The notes below the pieces were generated by a model. It did no database searches. It saw only the letters and a list, made by a program, of their open reading frames with translations, and was not told where the DNA came from. Source: Tetrapyrgos nigripes (lineage: Eukaryota > Basidiomycota > Agaricomycetes > Agaricales > Campanellaceae). Taken from it: 64,000 bases of DNA. Every line of letters begins with the position of its first letter. Position 1 is the first letter of the stretch. The position numbers were made by a program, and so were the translations under genes. The DNA is taken from NCBI GenBank assembly GCA_013368315.1, contig JAACJM010000071.1:186001-250000 (forward strand), read 5' to 3'. Below are positions 58,762 to 64,000 of this stretch, piece by piece.

Positions 58762-59746
58762 ATGGATTCCCCTTTCAGCCTGGCCCGAAATCAAGTTTTC
58801 GACGATAGTGAAGCAGACGTGATCCTCCAGTCCAGTGATAATGTCGAATTCCGGACCTACAAGTCTCTTCTCTCGTTGGCTTCTCCGATGTTTCACGGAA
58901 TGTTTGCTCTTCCTGCTCCTCACAAATCAGATTCTACCGACGAGATGAGAGACGGTCTTCCTGTGGTCCAAATGGCAGAAGAGAGCACGACGCTCGAAAA
59001 GCTCCTTATGTTCTGTCATCCGGCACACGCCCCGACTCTGAATACACTGGACGAGATAAAGGGTGTCCTTGCTACTGCCAAAAAATATGGCATGGTTGGC
59101 GCTGAAGAACGCGCAGCTCGTTTTCTCAGACAGTTTGTCGTCAATGAACCTCTCCGAGTCTACTGCATAGCATGGAATTTTCAGCTGGAGGAAGAAGCCA
59201 GGCTTGCCGCAAGGCGTCTGCTGGCCTCACCATTACTTCCGAGGCGTCATGTCAAGGAGCTGAATTATGTCCCTGCTATTGCTCTGCATCGTCTCGAAGA
59301 GTATCATTACAGCTGCCAGAGAACAGCCAAAACCGTCGCTCTCGCATACGGCTGGATTAACAAGGAAGCACTCATCCGTTTTGACGCCGGGTTATTGTGC
59401 TATTCGTGCACAAACGGGGGTGATATGACACCAGTGTGCAATGGTCACTCGATCTCGGCTCGAAGTTGGTGGATCGATTATATGAAGGCTGCAGCTGTCG
59501 CATTGCAGGAACGACCATGCGGAGCCACCGTGAAAGATCCTGAATTGCTCAATAATGTTTTCAGGAAAGCGGCTCATTGCACTCTGTGTAGAGAGTCGGT
59601 GTTTACGGAGATGACAGAGTTTTGTGAGATATTTGCTCGAGAAGTGGACAGGGCAACTGAACTGGTCAGTTCAGTCTTTTTACGGCGCAATCTGGAATGA
59701 TGACCGATGTGGTTTGTAGGTCAACCTTGAACTCGAAGAAGCTTGA
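58762..59746 (+). CDS. BTB/POZ-domain protein 1
   Basis: Exons 58762-59664 and 59720-59746 give 309 residues. The N-terminal BTB fold reads DSEADVILQSSDNVEFRTYKSLLSLASPMFHGMF, then EESTTLEKLLMFCHPAHAP and LATAKKYGMVGAEERAARFL. The C-terminal part has Cys pairs (CYSCTNGG, CTLCRESVF) and ends AREVDRATELVNLELEEA after splicing a 55-bp intron; without splicing it reads 11 different residues and stops. Same intron position as BTB protein 2. Mushroom BTB genes of this type are numerous; BTB domains dimerise or bind cullin 3, but the role here is unknown. Confidence 0.85.
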
Positions 59747-60313
59747 GCAGGCGTCTGTATTGATGCTTAGGACGTGTCTGATGCATATGATGCATACACC
59801 ATGGTTATTATACTGAGAGAGTATCTTTGACCAGCAGTGTCCAAACATAGTCTCATGCGTCGATGTTTCCAGGATTTTACGAGTCATTCGATGAAGTATC
59901 TTGGTTTATGATTTTCGCGCTATGTACGTACAGTGGACGATTTTTCTTTCTTCTTTTTTTGCTGGATTCTTCTTGGACTCTTTTCATATGCATTACACTT
60001 GGGATTGAAAGTTTGGTAGACGCTTCTTCTCTCCATAACATACATGCATAATATGAATATGAAACATGGGGCATCTCAACTTTCTTGAGGGATAGATTAT
60101 TCTTCTTTGTCGAAACCTTGACCACCTTTATTACAGTGTTCATTGCAAATTCATTGTAGAGGAGTCGCAATAGAGTCGGCGTCGTTTTCTGGTCAGACAG
60201 TGAGACTCCTAATTAGGAAGGAGCCGCAGGGTGCTCTATTCTTGAGCCGCCATCCGCTTTGGCTGTAGGAAGTGGACTTCAAGCAAGATGATACCCGCAC
60301 ACCTTTTTTGATC
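59747..60313. other. Intergenic spacer
   Basis: 567 bp between the two BTB genes. Short ORFs are unsupported; nothing else seen. Confidence 0.45.
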
Positions 60314-61343
60314 ATGGACCACAAGAACGACTCGTTCCTTGACTTCAGGGAGGCCCCTTTTGACAGCCCTGACGGGGATGTGTACGTTCGTTCTACATCT
60401 AGCCGAACAGACTTCCTCGTATTTCAGTCGTTCTTGACATTCTCATCCCCCGATTTCTGGAGAAGCATTTTACAACTGCAAACTGTGACTTGCGGTACGA
60501 ACGAGACGAAGAACGACCACCCAATCATACCTCTGGAGGAGCCCAAAGAGGTCATAGAGCTCTTGTTACGCTTCACCTACCCTCCTTCCAGTGCACCCAA
60601 GCCTACCATTGCCTCACTCACTGTGGGTATGGAAGCATTGAAAGCAGCGAACAAGTATCGTATGGATGCCGTCGAGAAGCTCATCAGAGAGGAACTTTTC
60701 AAGGATTTGACTGGAACCCAGCCACTATCCTTGTTCGCTCTCGCTTGCCATCACGGGTTAGAAACGGAAATGAAGATGGCAGCGAAACGGGTTCTCGGCC
60801 ATTCTGGACTTGAGTGCACCTACGTCGAGGAATTGGAGCTGATTACGGGTGGCGTGCTACATCGGTTGCAGGAGTATCATTCGAAGTGTAGTGAACTGGC
60901 CTCCAGTTTCTACCTCAATCAGGCTTCCCTCCCACCAATTGAGAGCGATGCGGGGGTTACGGAGTGTTCGGGATGTGGAATTCGTTTTCCTTGGGTCACT
61001 TTGCTTCGTGCTTCAGCCGCCAATGGCAGGAAGTACGAGTATAACATGGATTGGTGGAGGAATACCTTTTATGGAAGCGCCAGTCGCCTCATTAAAGCTG
61101 CCCCTGCTGGTGCTACGCTACGAGATCCTTCTCTTCTGGGAGAATTGATGGGACAGGCTGCTGCTACCTGTTCCCATCGTGGGGTAATGTTTGTTGCATT
61201 GCAAAATCTCCTAGATAGATTGGGTGTTGAGGTCGACAGAATTGTGGATTCGGTGAGTTCTCTGGATTCAAAGCCTGTCGTCCACTGTCTGATGACTGTT
61301 TTCACCCCAGGTTGAATTGAAGGTCCAAGCAATGAGACGTTGA
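60314..61343 (+). CDS. BTB/POZ-domain protein 2
   Basis: Exons 60314-61252 and 61311-61343 give 323 residues. BTB fold: SPDGDVYVRSTSSRTDFLVFQSFLTFSSPDFW, PKEVIELLLRFTYPPSSAP, LKAANKYRMDAVEKLIREEL. The C-terminal half holds TECSGCGIRFPW, MDWWRNTFYGSASRLIKAA and DPSLLGELMGQAA, ending EVDRIVDSVELKVQAMRR after a 58-bp intron. Its C-terminal half is the source of the pseudogene downstream. The start is the first ATG (MDHKNDSFLD); the frame is open further upstream from a GTG. Confidence 0.85.
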
Positions 61344-61732
61344 TGGGAGAAGATTCTGTATAATAGGTACTCAACATTTTAGAAGAACCGTTTACGATGT
61401 TGGTCGTACAGCCACAATTGTAATCGACTGCCTTCACCTCGTCTTACCTCGTCCTCCGAGCTGTATGACCCACAAATATGCAGCTTGGACCGACACCATT
61501 TCCTCAACCGATGGCTCTCCCTAGAAGTTGAAGCTTGCTCATTTACGATGTGCTCGTGCTCCATCCTCGTCAGACGGTCCGAGTTATGTCATGACTGTTG
61601 ACCACTATATCTCTCTTCAGGATGTTCGAATGACCTGTCCTACCACGCCGAAAAACACCTCATCGTCACCCATGTCTCTAATTTTCATCCGTTCACGATG
61701 AAGGCAGCTGGAGGTAGCAGCATGAGCTCAGT
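61344..61732. other. Spacer between BTB protein 2 and its pseudogene
   Basis: 389 bp; the last 130 bp may carry weak remains of the SGC zinc-like segment of the BTB copy, but similarity is too low to annotate. Confidence 0.35.
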
Positions 61733-61975
61733 TGGTGGAGAAATACCTTTTCCGGAAGCGCGAAGTCTCGCCTGAAGGCCGCACCCGCTGGTGATACGCT
61801 CCGCGACCCTCATCTTCTTGGAGAGCTGAGGAGGTATTCGTTTGCTAATTTATGTATGAAACGACTACACTGGTAGATAGAATTACTGATTCGGCGAGTG
61901 TCTTTACTAAACTTGAATGCTCCGAATCTGATCAATACTGTCATCAACTTCCAGGTAGAACTGAAGGTCCATGGC
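61733..61975 (+). pseudogene. BTB-protein pseudogene (C-terminal remnant)
   Basis: Reads WWRNTFSGSAKSRLKAAPAG, DTLRDPHLLGELRR, then after a break VDRITDS, an intron-like stretch, and VELKVHG. These match the end of BTB protein 2. The intron donor GTGAGT of the live genes is GCGAGT here, and a stop (TAG) interrupts the frame before VDRITDS. No N-terminal BTB domain remains. A decayed third tandem copy. Confidence 0.8.
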
Positions 61976-62402
61976 GGGAGATGCTGAAGGAATCCTACTC
62001 AAACTTGCGAAAAGAAAGAAAGTTGATTTTTGAAGTCTACATATTTTTTCTCTGAAAAGTTGCACCCTGGACAACTCGGGCCTGATGTTGTGAATATAAG
62101 CAATTCGTCGTACTATAAAGTACTATATGATGTACATACTTAGTGTTCAAGTGATACTAGATACTACTCAAAGGATTGCTCCATATCTGCTTGCACACTG
62201 CACTGGATCTGCCATCTTCGGGAACTAAGAGGACTCCATTAGTCAGAGGAGTACTGCAGTCACTGAGTCAGCCTAGTCAGCCACGTAAATAAAACCGCGT
62301 TTTTTCATTCGCGTGACCTTGTTGTCCTCTCGTTCTTCACCCCCAACTTCACGCTGACACCACCTGTCTTTATCACTCCGTCTGCATAAACAAACAGGGA
62401 CA
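61976..62402. promoter_or_regulatory. Promoter region of the ribonucleotide reductase gene
   Basis: 427 bp. CGCGT occurs at 62296-62300 and 62310-62314, the core of the MluI cell-cycle box bound by MBF-type factors at S-phase genes. The sites lie about 90-105 bp before the start codon. Confidence 0.4.
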
Positions 62403-64000
62403 ATGTCGTTTGTCTTCAAAAGAGGTGTGTATAACGCGCCATAATCTTGTTTCTGTTCTTTTTCTGACACACGCGACTTGCTAGATGGGTGGGTACTGTG
62501 CTTTACGCGTCGTAAAGCGTGTCTGACGATCTGATCCACGTGTTTTCATGAAGGCGGAAAGAACGTATACAGTTTGACAAGGTGAGTACCCTATGCCTCT
62601 TATTCACGCCTCTGGTTGACGCTGTTCATCCTCCAGATAACTTCGCGCATAGACAAACTGTGCTATGGCCTCGATTTGAACTACGTGAACTCTATCGAGT
62701 ACGTAGCTCACGTCAAAAAGAAGAGAGATACTGGATCTCATATTTCCGCATTAGGGTAACTCAGAAAGTCGTGCAAGGTATTTACCAGGGAGTTACCACT
62801 ACCGAACTAGACGTGCGTTCTGTATCTTTCAAAGCAAAGAAATCTTGACTGACCGTGAGCAGAACTTGGCGGCGGAGACGGCTGCGTATCTCACCACCAA
62901 ACACCCTGATTATGCCGTTCTGGCTGCCCGTATCGCAATCTCCAATCTTCACAAAGAGACAAAAAAGAACTTTTCGGCAGTTATCAAAGATCTATATGAA
63001 TACGGTGCGAAACTTTCCTAGTCGGTTTGTGTACTTTAGACTGATGAGGTCCTTAGTCAATCCTAAAAACGGTCGTCCCGCTGGTATGATCTCGAAGGAG
63101 ACATATGAAATTGTTCAGAAAAATCATGAAATCCTCGACTCCGCTATCATATATAACCGTGATTTCAACTACAACTAGTACGTTCAATGCTTTGTTCTTC
63201 ATAATTTTCCGTCTAATGACTTGCAGCTTTGGATTTAAGACACTGGAGCGATCTTATCTCCTTCGTATCAACGGACGCGTAGCTGAGAGACCACAGCACA
63301 TGATTATGCGTGTCGCTGTCGGTATTCACGGCAATGACATTGAGCGTGCTATCGAAACATATAATATGATGTCGGAGCGGTATTTCACGCACGCTTCGCC
63401 AACGCTTTTCAATGCCGGAACACCCCACCCACAGCTATCGTCCTGTTTCCTGGTCTGCATGAAAGATGACTCAATAGAGGGTATCTACGAGACGCTCAAG
63501 AGCTGTGCAATGATCAGTAAGACTGCTGGCGGCATTGGACTGAACATTCATAACATTCGGGCCTCTGGGTATGATCATTCCTTGTCTTGAACGGAAATGG
63601 AACATGGCAATTGACAATCATTTCCGAATCCTTAGATCCTACATCGCCGGTACCAATGGATACTCCAATGGAATTGTTCCTATGCTCCGTGCCTACGACG
63701 CCACTGCTCGTTACGTTGATCAGGGAGGAAACAAGCGTCCGGGGGCGTTTGCGATATACCTTGAGCCGTGGCATCCCGATATTTTCGACTTCCTCGACCT
63801 GAGAAAGAACCACGGCAAAGAAGAAACTCGTGCACGAGACCTGTTCTATGCTCTCTGGATACCCGACCTTTTGTGAGTAGCAAACATAGCCGATGACTTC
63901 AGTTGTCTTATTTAATGCCTACCTACAGCATGAAACGCGTGGAAGCTGGTGGCGACTGGTCTCTCTTCTGTCCAAATGAGGCCCCAGACCTGCATGAAGT
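62403..64000 (+). CDS. rnr1: Ribonucleoside-diphosphate reductase large subunit (3' end outside window)
   Basis: Reduces ribonucleotides to deoxyribonucleotides. Exon 1 (62403-62424, MSFVFKR), a 4-base exon 2 (62485-62488), exon 3 (62554-62581, [10 protein letters not shown]) and exon 4 from 62637 ([20 protein letters not shown]). Then [151 protein letters not shown] and [17 protein letters not shown]. The ATP-cone, active-site cysteine region (SSCFL) and barrel motifs are as expected for class I enzymes. The window ends within the barrel. Confidence 0.95.
62500..62518 (+). promoter_or_regulatory. Intronic hairpin with an MCB motif
   Basis: In intron 2 of the reductase gene, GCTTTACG and CGTAAAGC form a perfect inverted repeat around CGT. 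It contains ACGCGT (62505-62510), the MluI cell-cycle box. Another ACGCGA lies at 62471-62476. Could be a downstream MBF site; unproven. Confidence 0.4.

Overview
This is nuclear DNA from a filamentous basidiomycete, most likely an agaricomycete mushroom. The genes are dense, on both strands, and cut by many short (about 50-75 bp) GT-AG introns. The proteins are typical of that group: hybrid histidine kinases with an HE(I/V)RVPLN H-box, BTB and F-box proteins, a basidiomycete-style She3-like coiled coil, and a pericentrin-like spindle pole protein. I see no rRNA, tRNA, CRISPR array or bacterial operon.

Layout. 1-1639: 3' part of a ubiquitin protease. 1640-4598: gene-poor DNA with a hAT-type MITE (3674-3939). 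4599-6534: two tandem members, one dead and one intact, of an unnamed family here called GFFYYH after a conserved motif. 6782-10605 (-): Snt2-like chromatin reader, divergent from a membrane hybrid histidine kinase (11215-16119, +). 16395-26599 (+): RanBP3/Yrb2-like protein, Alg5 glucosyltransferase, She3-like coiled coil, nitronate monooxygenase (frameshifted) and HIRIP3-like histone chaperone. 26935-28451 (-): F-box protein with a TA-flanked MITE in its promoter. 28961-31376: doubtful small ORF, RING protein, ribosomal protein uL5. 31700-35937 (-): second hybrid histidine kinase, paralogous to the first. 36224-37544 (-): RING/coiled-coil protein. 37922-38494: second hAT MITE, abutting a third GFFYYH gene (38498-39504, -). 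39505-41182: gene-poor, with another MITE-like element. 41183-47490 (+): Rxt3-like subunit with a huge Arg/Glu/Asp and His-rich region. 48146-49961 (+): APH-fold kinase-like protein. 50285-51272 (+): fourth GFFYYH copy plus a partial duplicate. 51737-57475 (+): pericentrin/Pcp1-like protein. 57622-58704 (-): cardiolipin synthase, divergent from a BTB gene with a 57 bp gap. 58762-61975 (+): two BTB genes and a BTB pseudogene. 62403 to the end (+): ribonucleotide reductase large subunit, running off the window.

Themes. Three chromatin proteins (Snt2, Rxt3, HIRIP3-like) lie in the window; two of them belong in yeast to Rpd3 deacetylase complexes. Local duplication is prominent: two kinases, four GFFYYH copies and three BTB copies. 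The two strongest unusual signals are (a) an AT-AC intron that splits the phosphoacceptor His-Glu of the H-box in both histidine kinases, and (b) the GFFYYH family, whose N-termini lie on a separate first exon that reads like a mitochondrial targeting presequence.
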